A stretch of 64,000 nucleotides of DNA, from positions 2,232,001-2,296,000 of the forward strand of contig NZ_MAYG01000001.1 in NCBI RefSeq assembly GCF_001684965.1. Direction: 5' to 3'. The position numbers and the translations under genes were made by a program. The notes under the pieces are model-generated. The model worked only from the letters and a program-made list of their open reading frames with translations. It had not been told where the DNA came from and ran no database searches. This DNA is from Chryseobacterium arthrosphaerae (GTDB lineage: Bacteria > Bacteroidota > Bacteroidia > Flavobacteriales > Weeksellaceae). Positions 7,850-16,168 of this stretch are shown one piece after another; the first letter of the stretch is position 1, and the number at the start of each line of letters is the position of its first letter.

Positions 7850-9927
7850 TGGATATTAAATATTTTCCAATAAGTTTTATTACAGAAAAATCGGATATAG
7901 AAAATCAAATATCTAACTCTGTAGTATTCGCTGAGTTATTTAAAACCAATAAGACAGTTAAGTTAAAACACTATTTAGAATCTACACAATATGGTTTTAC
8001 AGCCTCAGCATTAGCTGAAGGTAGTCATAAACTAGTAAGAATAACAGATATCAAAGCTAATGGTGTTAATTGGGAAACTGTCCCATTCTGCAACTGTGAA
8101 AATGATAAAAAATTTCTACTAAAATATAATGATATATTAATTACTAGAACCGGAGGAACAGTTGGGAAAAGTTTTATAGTTAAAGATTGTCCAGAAAAAT
8201 CTGTTTATGCAAGTTATCTTATTAGATTAAGATTAAATGAAAAGGCTAATATTGAATTTATAAATATGTTTTTAAATTCATATTTATTTTGGAATCAAAT
8301 ATTTGATTTGAAAAGTGGAGCTGCCATTCCAAACGTAAATGCAGAAAAATTAAAAGAGGTAAAAATTCCACTATGTGATTTAGAACAACAAAATCAAATT
8401 GTTTCAAATCAATTGTTTTCTAAAGAAAAGCAAAAAGTTAACTCATTATATAATCTTAGTTTCTTGACCTCTTCTGAATTGAAAATTCAATTAAAAACTA
8501 TCGAAAAAATGCGTCAAGCATTTCTTCGTGAAGCCATACAAGGAAAATTAGTAAGTAATGAAACTTCTGATGGAAAAACAGGAGCAGATTTATTAGCTGA
8601 AATACAAGCAGAAAAAAGCCAACTAATTAAGGAAAAGAAAATTAAAAAATCTAAGCCATTACCTCCAATTTCAGAAGATGAAATACCTTTTGATATTCCT
8701 GACAATTGGGTTTGGTGTAGATTAGGAGAGCTGGGAGAGTTCAGACGTGGACCGTTTGGAAGCGCTTTAAAAAAAAGTTTTTTTGTTAAAGAAGGCATTA
8801 AGGTTTATGAGCAACGTAATGCTATATATAACAATCATCTATTAGGAGATTATTTTATAAGTGAGGAAAAATTTAAAGAACTAAAAAGTTTTGAAGTTTT
8901 TCCAGGAGATTTAATTGTAAGCTGTTCAGGAGCAACACTAGGAAGAATTGCTGAACTTCCACCAAATTCTAGGAAAGGGATTATTAATCAAGCATTAATG
9001 AGAATTACTTTGCATAAAAAAAGTATTACAAATAAATATTTTATAGATTTATTTAAAGGTCCATACATGCAAACTCATATTTTTGATAAAGCATGGGGTT
9101 CTGCGATTCCTAATATGGTTGGATTAGTTATTTTTAAGAATATTCTAATTCCTCTTCCTCCACTTGAAATCCAAAAACGTATAACATTAAAGCTAAATGA
9201 ATTAATGCAATATTGTGAGGACCTAGAAAATTCAATCAAAGAAAGTAAACAATATAATGAAATGCTTTTACAACAAGTTTTAAGGGAAGCATTAGAAGGA
9301 AAAGAAAAATCTAAACCTCAGCTGAAAATTAATAAAATTTGTGATAATAATGATACTGCAATTTTAGCTTCCTATATTATTCAAGAGCTCCATACACCAG
9401 ATTTCGGAAGAACTAAGCTTCAGAAAATACTTCACCTTGCAGAATATCATTGCAGATTAGAAACTCCGCTTCAATATTATAAAAAAACGGCAGGTCCTTA
9501 TTCTAAGAACCTAGAAAATGATATTGAAAATCTGTTGAGAAGAAATAAGCTATATGATAGCAAAAAGGAAGAGCTAAAGAATTCAGATAAGAGTAAAGTG
9601 AATTACCTCCCTTTATCTGGTGCGAAACAAATAAATTCTTTTTTTACAACAGAATTCAAAGATCAGAAAGAGGACATTGATAATTTATTAAAGAAATTTA
9701 ATGATAAACCTATGGAGTTTTGTGAAATGATTTCTACCATGTACGCCGTTTGGAATAATCGATTAATAAAAGGAGAAATAATCGATAACGAAGAATTGAA
9801 AAAAGATTTTCTCGCTTGGGATGCTCAAAAAATAAAATTTCTTGATAAACTAGATTACAGCATTGAATGGATTAAAAAAGAAGGTTTAGAACCTACTGGA
9901 TTTGGAAAATATATAGACAAACAATAA
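7849..9927 (+). CDS. hsdS: Type I specificity subunit with long C-terminal extension
   Basis: A 692-residue HsdS, far longer than the usual 400-470. Two target-recognition domains are visible (about residues 30-200 and 285-450). They are separated by a conserved helix holding MRQAFLREAIQGKL from residue 221, and the second is closed by the matching helix LLQQVLREALEGK. After residue 487 there is an extra domain of about 200 residues that HsdS proteins do not need. Its motif GRTKLQKILHLAEY followed by a Tyr/Gly-Pro-Tyr-Ser stretch resembles the Panacea/SocA-like (DUF4065) antitoxin domain; that likeness is by eye only. The extension is in frame, with no sign of a read-through artefact. The two recognition domains would read the two halves of a bipartite site; the sequence is not predictable. 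Confidence 0.88.
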   Translation: MDIKYFPISFITEKSDIENQISNSVVFAELFKTNKTVKLKHYLESTQYGFTASALAEGSHKLVRITDIKANGVNWETVPFCNCENDKKFLLKYNDILITRTGGTVGKSFIVKDCPEKSVYASYLIRLRLNEKANIEFINMFLNSYLFWNQIFDLKSGAAIPNVNAEKLKEVKIPLCDLEQQNQIVSNQLFSKEKQKVNSLYNLSFLTSSELKIQLKTIEKMRQAFLREAIQGKLVSNETSDGKTGADLLAEIQAEKSQLIKEKKIKKSKPLPPISEDEIPFDIPDNWVWCRLGELGEFRRGPFGSALKKSFFVKEGIKVYEQRNAIYNNHLLGDYFISEEKFKELKSFEVFPGDLIVSCSGATLGRIAELPPNSRKGIINQALMRITLHKKSITNKYFIDLFKGPYMQTHIFDKAWGSAIPNMVGLVIFKNILIPLPPLEIQKRITLKLNELMQYCEDLENSIKESKQYNEMLLQQVLREALEGKEKSKPQLKINKICDNNDTAILASYIIQELHTPDFGRTKLQKILHLAEYHCRLETPLQYYKKTAGPYSKNLENDIENLLRRNKLYDSKKEELKNSDKSKVNYLPLSGAKQINSFFTTEFKDQKEDIDNLLKKFNDKPMEFCEMISTMYAVWNNRLIKGEIIDNEELKKDFLAWDAQKIKFLDKLDYSIEWIKKEGLEPTGFGKYIDKQ

Positions 9928-9930
9928 ACA

Positions 9931-9960
9931 GAAAAGGTTCAGCACGTGCTGAACCTTTTC
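9931..9960. terminator. Bidirectional terminator, perfect palindrome
   Basis: A perfect 30-bp palindrome: arm GAAAAGGTTCAGCAC followed directly by its reverse complement. It lies between the convergent hsdS and XRE genes, with T-runs on both strands, so it can end transcription from both sides. Confidence 0.8.
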
Positions 9961-9971
9961 TATATCTTAAG

Positions 9972-10382
9972 TTATCCCTTCTCAATCAACCTCTCCAGCC
10001 TCACCATCATCTCATCCTTCTCCTTCAGCATCCTCTCATAAAGTTCCATCTTTTCTTCATGTAACTTTTTTATTTCTTCAATAGGATTTACGTTAAAAGT
10101 AGGAGTATGTCCTGTGTTCAAGAAAGAACCGTTATCAAACGTATTAGAAATAATATTCACCGCCTGCTCCTCATCAAAATTCTGAAACGCTTCCACCGGA
10201 ATTTTCAATACTTCAGAAATTCTTTTCAGTAAAGGATCTTCAATAATTTCTTTCTGTTCCAGCAGAGAAACTTTCTTCTGGTTCCAGTCGTCCCCAAGGT
10301 CAAGAGCCAATGCTTCCTGCTTGATGCCCAGCATTTCCCTGAATCTTTTTACATTGCGGCCCTGATGTATTTTATGTTCCAT
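9972..10382 (-). CDS. XRE-family DNA-binding regulator with coiled-coil tail
   Basis: A 136-residue protein. An HTH of the XRE/Cro-CI kind covers residues 8-66 (GRNVKRFREMLGIKQEALALDL...). A linker follows, then a charged, probably coiled-coil helix (IEEIKKLHEEKMELYERMLKEKDEMMVRLERLIEK) to the end, suited to dimerisation. It stands alone, convergent to hsdS. Regulators of this layout are common single genes in flavobacteria, so it need not control the restriction system. Confidence 0.75.
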   Translation of the reverse strand: MEHKIHQGRNVKRFREMLGIKQEALALDLGDDWNQKKVSLLEQKEIIEDPLLKRISEVLKIPVEAFQNFDEEQAVNIISNTFDNGSFLNTGHTPTFNVNPIEEIKKLHEEKMELYERMLKEKDEMMVRLERLIEKG

Positions 10383-10621
10383 GATAAATCAACATTTATG
10401 AGGTTTAAATATAGAAAAATATTTAGAAAAAAGCTGCCTAAAAAACAACATTATGAGCTCTGGAAGCGCCCCTCCTCTCCTATTTCACCATTTCATTCAT
10501 TACACACTCTTTTTTTCTTCAAAACTCCGTAAAAAACAAACCCCATTATCCGGTTTTCATTTTCTGATGAACACGTCCTGAAAATCTTACAGCAGCCTAT
10601 TTTTCTATGCCTTATGCTTCC

Positions 10622-10629
10622 TATATTTG
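10622..10629 (+). promoter_or_regulatory. Putative -7 box
   Basis: TATATTTG matches TAnnTTTG exactly and lies 30 nt before ATG 10660. It contains the TTG that would otherwise open a longer frame, which supports the later ATG. Confidence 0.5.
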
Positions 10630-10659
10630 ATAACAGTAACAACCAAAAAACACAAAATC

Positions 10660-11169
10660 ATGGCACTAGACAATTTAATCAGTGTAAGCTTTTCAGAAAG
10701 CGATTTACAAACCATCGACAAAGCAATTCAGGACATCCAGACCGTCCTTACAGGGAAAACCATCAACCTTACTCCGGATCAGAGACAGCAATACGGCAGA
10801 ATTGCAGAACAGAACAAACTCTTCGTGAATAAAGCCAAAACCTATATGGAACAAAATACACAACATGTTCCCGGTTTCCTCGACAAGGCTGAATTCGACA
10901 GAGATTATACGGCCCGAGAGCAGATAGAGCAAAGGCTACAGTTATTAGATTCCCTGGTAGAGCAGCTTTCCGACACCAAGGTATTGCTGGATCACGATAA
11001 TTATCACAATGCCATCAGTTTCTACCGGAGCATCAGATACCTTTCTGAAGAAAATGTACCCGGTACCAATGTGATCTATGAAGGGATGAAGCAGTTTTTT
11101 GTAGCGGGACAGACTTCGGGACAAACTCAAACACCTCCTCCTTCCTCAAACAACAGTCAGCAGGAGTAA
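10660..11169 (+). CDS. Conserved hypothetical soluble protein
   Basis: A 169-residue protein (MALDNLISVSFSESDL...) with no recognised domain. It has no signal peptide or membrane segment. It looks mostly alpha-helical with long amphipathic helices over residues 10-125, and ends in a Gln/Pro/Ser/Asn-rich low-complexity tail. The start follows from the -7 box upstream. It has its own promoter and terminator, so it is a one-gene unit placed between the two restriction systems. Its codon use looks less AT-rich than hsd, so it is probably part of the core genome. Confidence 0.6.
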   Translation: MALDNLISVSFSESDLQTIDKAIQDIQTVLTGKTINLTPDQRQQYGRIAEQNKLFVNKAKTYMEQNTQHVPGFLDKAEFDRDYTAREQIEQRLQLLDSLVEQLSDTKVLLDHDNYHNAISFYRSIRYLSEENVPGTNVIYEGMKQFFVAGQTSGQTQTPPPSSNNSQQE

Positions 11170-11202
11170 TATTAAAAATAATATCCTTTTCTAATTTCTG
11201 AG

Positions 11203-11226
11203 AGCACGTGAAAACGTGCTTTTTTT
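11203..11226 (+). terminator. Rho-independent terminator
   Basis: Stem AGCACGT, loop GAAA, stem ACGTGCT, followed by a T run. It lies 33 bp after the stop of the gene ending at 11169. Confidence 0.85.
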
Positions 11227-11939
11227 GTGGGTATTCTATTTTTAGGTTAAATGCATATAGAAGTGTAAAGTCCTTTGCGCTCCTTGCGTTGAACAAAATA
11301 ATGCGTAACTGTGCTTTTTTGTAGTTATCCTATTTTAGGTTGGAAATCGCAAAGGCGCTAATTCTTACCTAAGTAAACTTTTTTAAGGCGCTAAGATTTT
11401 ATCTCCGATAAAATTTCTATAGATCTTTTTTCGCAAAGGTTTTATTGATATAATGTATAATCCGAGGAAGCAAAGGGATGGTGGCTGCGCCACTGATGAA
11501 ACCAGATGAATGGTGCGAATGTTTATCACAGCAGTATTTTTACCCCTCTTACCCCCTTCACCAACCCTCTCCAGGTAGTAGAGCAACCGTATCCACCCCC
11601 TTGGGTAACGGTATCCACCCCCTTATACAACCCCCTGGAACCCCTTAAGCAACCCCCTCTACCCCCTTGGGTAAGGGGGTAGAGCCCCTTCATGAAGGGG
11701 GTGGAGACCGTTCATGAAGTCCCTCCAGAGGCTTGTTGAAGGGGCCGGAGGGACTTTGGAAGGGGCTAAAGCTATTTCTGAGCACAATTTGTGGAGACCT
11801 TAAAGAAAATTTACGTTTTCCCGTAAGCATAAACTTCAGATTTTTCTTATCATTGCGTTTAAAAGTAAGCCAGAAAATTCATAATAGTATTGAATACTGC
11901 TTATTGAAGGATAAACATGAAAAGAACAAATAACCATAC
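11227..11939. other. Non-coding gap upstream of mcrB
   Basis: Apart from the 22-nt array, this gap holds an imperfect direct repeat of about 31-33 bp (11216-11248 and 11311-11341, each starting GTGCTTTTTT and ending TTTTAGGTT) and AT-rich sequence after 11765. A 66-codon open frame (11733-11933) starts inside the array and has no protein-like character. No convincing promoter for mcrB was found. Confidence 0.5.
11542..11761. repeat. Tandem array of ten degenerate 22-nt units
   Basis: Ten consecutive units of exactly 22 nt run from 11542 without a gap. Every unit keeps A at positions 1, 10 and 22 and T at 16; nine of ten also have T at 17. The remaining positions are mostly G or C. Units 1-6 are mainly C-rich on this strand, units 7, 8 and 10 G-rich, and neighbouring units form inverted pairs, for example CTCTACCCCCTT against AAGGGGGTAGAG across units 6-7 and AGTCCCTCC against GGAGGGACT across units 9-10. 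The array lies in a non-coding gap upstream of mcrB. The period is not a multiple of 3, so it is not coding. Confidence 0.75.
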
Positions 11940-14135
11940 ATGAACATTCAGGAAACATATAATCATTTTATAAACAAATCAAATGTTGAAAATTGGGATT
12001 GGTACCATACCCTAAAAAAATATTCTGATATACTCCAAAAAATAAAGGCAGCCGCTCAACTTGGTCATTACAATTCTTACAATGAACTAAACAGTCATTT
12101 TCGGAGCTTAACAAACGAAGAAAATGAGGATTTTTTAGACCGTTATCTTTTTAGAAAAAATAATGGCTTATCAGAAATTCCCCAACAATTAATTACAATA
12201 AACAGGAGACATGAAATTTTAATTCAGGTAAATTCTTCTTTTTCCACTCTGAATAATATCTTGAAGGAAAACGATATTAAAACCTGTTTAAAATTAATTC
12301 TGGAATTTATAGACCAAAACAAATGGAGTGTTGCCAATCGTTTCTTAAGGGCACTATTTCCCAATCATTTTACTTCAATAGATTCTTACAAACACTTTGA
12401 GCTATTAAAGAAAAAACTTAAAACGGATTTTAATCTTACAATCAGTGCTAAAAATGTAGTCGAAAAAAATGAATCTGCACTTTCTCTGATCAAGTTTGAT
12501 GACATTTATAAAGCACAGATTTTCTTCTGGATGTTAAAAAAGGATGAGATACCCTCTTTTGATAATCAGCTCAATAATATGGCCCATACAATAGCAACTA
12601 CTAAAATGGAAGAAAAATATCCTATCAACCAAATCCTTTTTGGCCCCCCAGGAACAGGAAAAACATATCACACAATCAATAAAGCAGTTGAAATTATTAA
12701 TTCAGATCTTGATTCATTTCAATCCAGAAAAGAGATTAAGGAAGAATTTAGAAATCTGGTTGAAGAAGGGCAAATTGTTTTCACCACTTTTCATCAAAGT
12801 ATGTCGTATGAAGATTTTATTGAGGGAATAAAACCCGAAACTGTTGAAGATAAAGATGGAAATAAAAATATTATTTACGATATAAAAGACGGCATTTTTA
12901 AACTTCTTGCAGATAAAGCAAAAGATAATTGGCTCAGTTCCCAATCAACAGACCTTACAAAATTGTCATTTGAAGAAGCCTTCACCAGGTTGAAAGAAGA
13001 TTGGGATGAAAATAATAAGATTAAATTCTCATTAACAAAGAAGGGTTTCGAATTTACGATTCTCGGGTTCACCGGAAAGTCTATCAAATTTGAAAAATCA
13101 AGTGGCACAAGTAATCATACATTAAGTATAAATACTTTGCGCGATTTTTATTATGATAAACGAGAACCGAAGAAAACAGGAGTTGGCATTTATTACCCTT
13201 CAATTTTAGACAAGCTTTTATCTTATTCTTCAAGTGAGACACAAAAACCGGAACTTCAGAATTTTGTTCTCATTATCGATGAAATTAATCGTGGAAATGT
13301 ATCTCAAATTTTTGGTGAGTTAATAACCCTTATTGAGGAAGACAAACGTTTAGGGAATGATGAATCTCTGGAAATCACCTTACCATACAGTAAAGAAAAA
13401 TTTGGAGTACCTCCCAATCTTTATATTATTGGAACAATGAATACTGCAGACCGAAGCGTAGAAGCATTAGATACCGCATTAAGAAGAAGATTTTCTTTTG
13501 AAGAAATGCCTCCAAAACCTGATCTTCTCCTGTCTCCATCTGAAATGATTGAAAAGCTTCTTTGGGATTATAAAGAGTATCCCTGGGAAGATGAGGAATA
13601 TGAACCAAAGGAGAGAGAGCTATTTGATTTATTAAATGTTCCTCCAAAGTTGATGAGTGACAGGAAAAGTATTTGGAAAACAATGAACACAGATAAAGAC
13701 AGCGGAAATATAAAACATGGAACGTACTTCAGTGAATTCTTCACTGATATTGATTGTAAAAATTTATTGATAACAATCAACAAAAGAATTGAAAAACTCA
13801 TAGACAAAGACCATGCTATCGGGCATGCTTATTTTATGGGAAAAAATGATAAGACTATAGTTGATTCTTTCTATAAAAATATCATTCCGCTTTTACAGGA
13901 ATATTTCTTCGGAGATTATGGTAAAATAGGATTGGTATTGGGAAAAGGGTTTATACGGAAGAAAGAATATAACGCATCAGTTTTTGCAGATTTTGACTAC
14001 GAAAATGATTATTCAGAAAGAGAATCCTATGAAATCATAGATTACAGAAAACCTGATTTGAATTATGAACTTCCCCTTGAAGAAGGTAAAGTGAAAATGA
14101 CATTTGAGAGAGCTGTTCAGTTACTAATGAATTAA
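11940..14135 (+). CDS. mcrB: McrB-type AAA+ GTPase of a type IV restriction system
   Basis: A 731-residue McrB. Residues 1-230 form a family-variable N-terminal region, in McrB proteins the part that recognises modified bases; it is not recognised here. The AAA+ motor follows: Walker A GPPGTGKT at 235-242, Walker B with the McrB signature DEINRGN at 447-453, and the MNTADRS signature with N501 to R505, then an arginine-rich ALRRRFSF segment. McrB proteins use GTP and form rings that drive the McrC nuclease to cut DNA with modified cytosines or similar marks. mcrC starts 6 bp downstream. Confidence 0.93.
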   Translation: MNIQETYNHFINKSNVENWDWYHTLKKYSDILQKIKAAAQLGHYNSYNELNSHFRSLTNEENEDFLDRYLFRKNNGLSEIPQQLITINRRHEILIQVNSSFSTLNNILKENDIKTCLKLILEFIDQNKWSVANRFLRALFPNHFTSIDSYKHFELLKKKLKTDFNLTISAKNVVEKNESALSLIKFDDIYKAQIFFWMLKKDEIPSFDNQLNNMAHTIATTKMEEKYPINQILFGPPGTGKTYHTINKAVEIINSDLDSFQSRKEIKEEFRNLVEEGQIVFTTFHQSMSYEDFIEGIKPETVEDKDGNKNIIYDIKDGIFKLLADKAKDNWLSSQSTDLTKLSFEEAFTRLKEDWDENNKIKFSLTKKGFEFTILGFTGKSIKFEKSSGTSNHTLSINTLRDFYYDKREPKKTGVGIYYPSILDKLLSYSSSETQKPELQNFVLIIDEINRGNVSQIFGELITLIEEDKRLGNDESLEITLPYSKEKFGVPPNLYIIGTMNTADRSVEALDTALRRRFSFEEMPPKPDLLLSPSEMIEKLLWDYKEYPWEDEEYEPKERELFDLLNVPPKLMSDRKSIWKTMNTDKDSGNIKHGTYFSEFFTDIDCKNLLITINKRIEKLIDKDHAIGHAYFMGKNDKTIVDSFYKNIIPLLQEYFFGDYGKIGLVLGKGFIRKKEYNASVFADFDYENDYSERESYEIIDYRKPDLNYELPLEEGKVKMTFERAVQLLMN

Positions 14136-14141
14136 TTTCAG

Positions 14142-15410
14142 ATGAAATCAACAGAATCCATTGTGGTGTTTGAACATGAAACATTTCATTTCAGAGAAGA
14201 GCACAAAAAAATGAAGCTTGACACAGCTTTGGAAAATTATCATGGTGACGGTACCCCATTTTTCAGTCTTGTAAAAAATGGGGTGAAGTTTAATCAGCAT
14301 GTCGGAATCCTGAAGGTAGGCCGTACAACAATTGAAATTCTTCCAAAGGCAGACCGCAACGAAAAAGATGAGTGGAGACAGTTACTGATTGACATGATAA
14401 AAACCGTTTGGGAGTTTGACGTTAAAACTTCCGGCAGTGCCGATGTAAAACTTAGAAGCACATCTGTTCTGGACCTTTATTTTGAATTATATGTAAAGGA
14501 GCTGGAGTATCTGCTGCACCGGGGACTTATCAAAAGGTATAACAGAAAGGAAGGAAATCTGACCACATTAAAAGGTTCACTTCAGTTTTCCAGGCATATC
14601 TCACAGAATCTGGTTCATAAAGAGAGATTCTATGTAAAATATTCTCATTATGATGTGAATCACAAGATTCATTGTATTTTGTATAAGGCCCTGAAACTTA
14701 TTGAGCAGACCAATAATAAGCCATATCTGAGCAGCAGAATAGGAACATTGCTTTTGAATTTTCCCGAAATGAATGATCTGAAAATTACAGAATCTACTTT
14801 TGAAAAAATTAATTATGACCGCAAAAACCTGCATTATGAAAATGCGCTGCAAATAGCAAAACTGCTCTTACTTAATTATCATCCTGATGTTTCCAGAGGG
14901 CGAAATAATGTACTCGCCCTGATGTTTGATATGAACCGTCTCTGGGAACAGTTTGTATATGTAGTTTTAAAGAAAAATATAAAACATGCAGATATCAGAG
15001 TAAGAGCCCAGCAATCCAAAGAATTCTGGAGATCTGCTACTGCCTCCAGCAGAATGAAACCGGATATTGTACTGGAGTATAACGGAAACAGAATTGTTCT
15101 GGATACAAAATGGAAAAACCTGAACGGCAGCCATCTTCCATCCCCTGAAGACCTGAGACAGATGTATGCTTATCACAGGTATTTTAAAGCGGCAAAAACA
15201 GCTTTGGTATATCCTGGAGAAGAAAGTAAACTCATTACAGGTGACTATTCTGCCGTAGAAAATGATCAGCTCACAGATCAGCTTACCTGTGGAATTGCCT
15301 TTATTTCTACCCATAAAGATATCAGGCAGTGGAAGGAGAACATTGTATCATTTGTAAAAGACAATTTTATTAGCTCGTGCAGTTCGGATGTAAGTATTTT
15401 AAAAGATTGA
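14142..15410 (+). CDS. mcrC: McrC-type nuclease subunit
   Basis: A 422-residue McrC. The N-terminal part (about 1-130) is the beta-rich region that contacts the McrB ring; the C-terminal part carries a PD-(D/E)xK nuclease with D308 (KPDIVLEY) and D321-x-K323 (LDTKWK). It provides the cutting activity of the McrBC complex and stimulates GTP hydrolysis by McrB. The nuclease residues are intact. Directly after the gene a large repeat array begins, so the pair sits at the edge of the defence island. Confidence 0.93.
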   Translation: MKSTESIVVFEHETFHFREEHKKMKLDTALENYHGDGTPFFSLVKNGVKFNQHVGILKVGRTTIEILPKADRNEKDEWRQLLIDMIKTVWEFDVKTSGSADVKLRSTSVLDLYFELYVKELEYLLHRGLIKRYNRKEGNLTTLKGSLQFSRHISQNLVHKERFYVKYSHYDVNHKIHCILYKALKLIEQTNNKPYLSSRIGTLLLNFPEMNDLKITESTFEKINYDRKNLHYENALQIAKLLLLNYHPDVSRGRNNVLALMFDMNRLWEQFVYVVLKKNIKHADIRVRAQQSKEFWRSATASSRMKPDIVLEYNGNRIVLDTKWKNLNGSHLPSPEDLRQMYAYHRYFKAAKTALVYPGEESKLITGDYSAVENDQLTDQLTCGIAFISTHKDIRQWKENIVSFVKDNFISSCSSDVSILKD

Positions 15411-15472
15411 TAAGACAAATGATCCGCTTAGACTACCGCGCCAACTACTCATTCAGACTATCCAAACAGTTT

Positions 15473-15559
15473 GTCATTCCGCAGGAATCCAGACACAGAA
15501 AGCTTTCTAATTCGCATAACAAATGAGTAAAAAAAGGGCGTAGATTCCTACGGAATGAC
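15473..15559. repeat. Inverted-repeat unit 1 of the array
   Basis: Left arm at 15473-15489 (GTCATTCCGCAGGAATC) and right arm at 15543-15559 (GATTCCTACGGAATGAC), separated by a 53-bp spacer. The arms are complementary except for one position. The unit is 87 bp; the distance to unit 2 is 228 bp, longer than the others because of about 74 extra bp after the right arm. Confidence 0.9.
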
Positions 15560-15700
15560 AAGGTGGACGCATATAAAGTACGTATGGACAATTATTGCTA
15601 CAGATCTTAATACCAATTATTTGCTCACACCCACGACCCACTCTAATTGTGTGCTTAGACTAGCCACACCTACTATCCGCTCCGACTATCCATACAGTTT

Positions 15701-15787
15701 GTCATTCCGTAGGAATCCAGACACAGAAAGCTTTCTAATTCGCATAACAAATGAGTAAAAAAAGGACGTAGATTCCTACGGAATGAC
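15701..15787. repeat. Inverted-repeat unit 2 of the array
   Basis: Arms GTCATTCCGTAGGAATC (15701-15717) and GATTCCTACGGAATGAC (15771-15787) are perfect reverse complements. It is preceded by the conserved leader CCGACTATCCATACAGTTT. The spacer holds AGAAAGCTTTCTAATTCG and an A-rich run. Confidence 0.9.
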
Positions 15788-15854
15788 AACGTGGGCGCAT
15801 ATTATTTGCTCACACAACCACACCTACTATCCGCTCAGACTATCCATACAGTTT

Positions 15855-15941
15855 GTCATTACGCAGGAATCCAGACACAGGAAGCTTTCTAATTGGGATA
15901 ACAAATGAGTAAAAAAAGGACGTAGATTCCTACGGAAAGAC
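15855..15941. repeat. Inverted-repeat unit 3 of the array
   Basis: Arms at 15855-15871 and 15925-15941, spacer 53 bp. The left arm has two changes from the consensus (CATTACGCAGG) and the right arm one (GGAAAGAC). Its start lies exactly 154 bp from unit 2. Confidence 0.9.
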
Positions 15942-16008
15942 AAGATGGGCGCATATTATTTGCTCACACACCCATACCAACTATCCGCTCAGACTATCCA
16001 TACAGTTT

Positions 16009-16095
16009 GTCATTACGTAGGAATCCAGACACAGGAAGCTTTCTAATTGGGATAACAAATGAGTAAAAAAAGGACGTAGATTCCTACGGAATGAC
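16009..16095. repeat. Inverted-repeat unit 4 of the array
   Basis: Arms at 16009-16025 and 16079-16095, again 87 bp in total and 154 bp from unit 3. After the right arm come GGTGGGCGCATATTATTTG and a CACACCC-type simple repeat, as between the other units. Confidence 0.9.
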
Positions 16096-16168
16096 AAGGT
16101 GGGCGCATATTATTTGCTCACACACCCACACCCACACCTACTATCCGCTCAGACTATCCATACAGTTT

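Noticed and set aside
11542..11761. 22-nt repeats as a CRISPR or as coding repeats
   Set aside because: There are no spacers between units, and a 22-nt period is not in frame; the open frame that begins inside (11733-11933) has no protein character.
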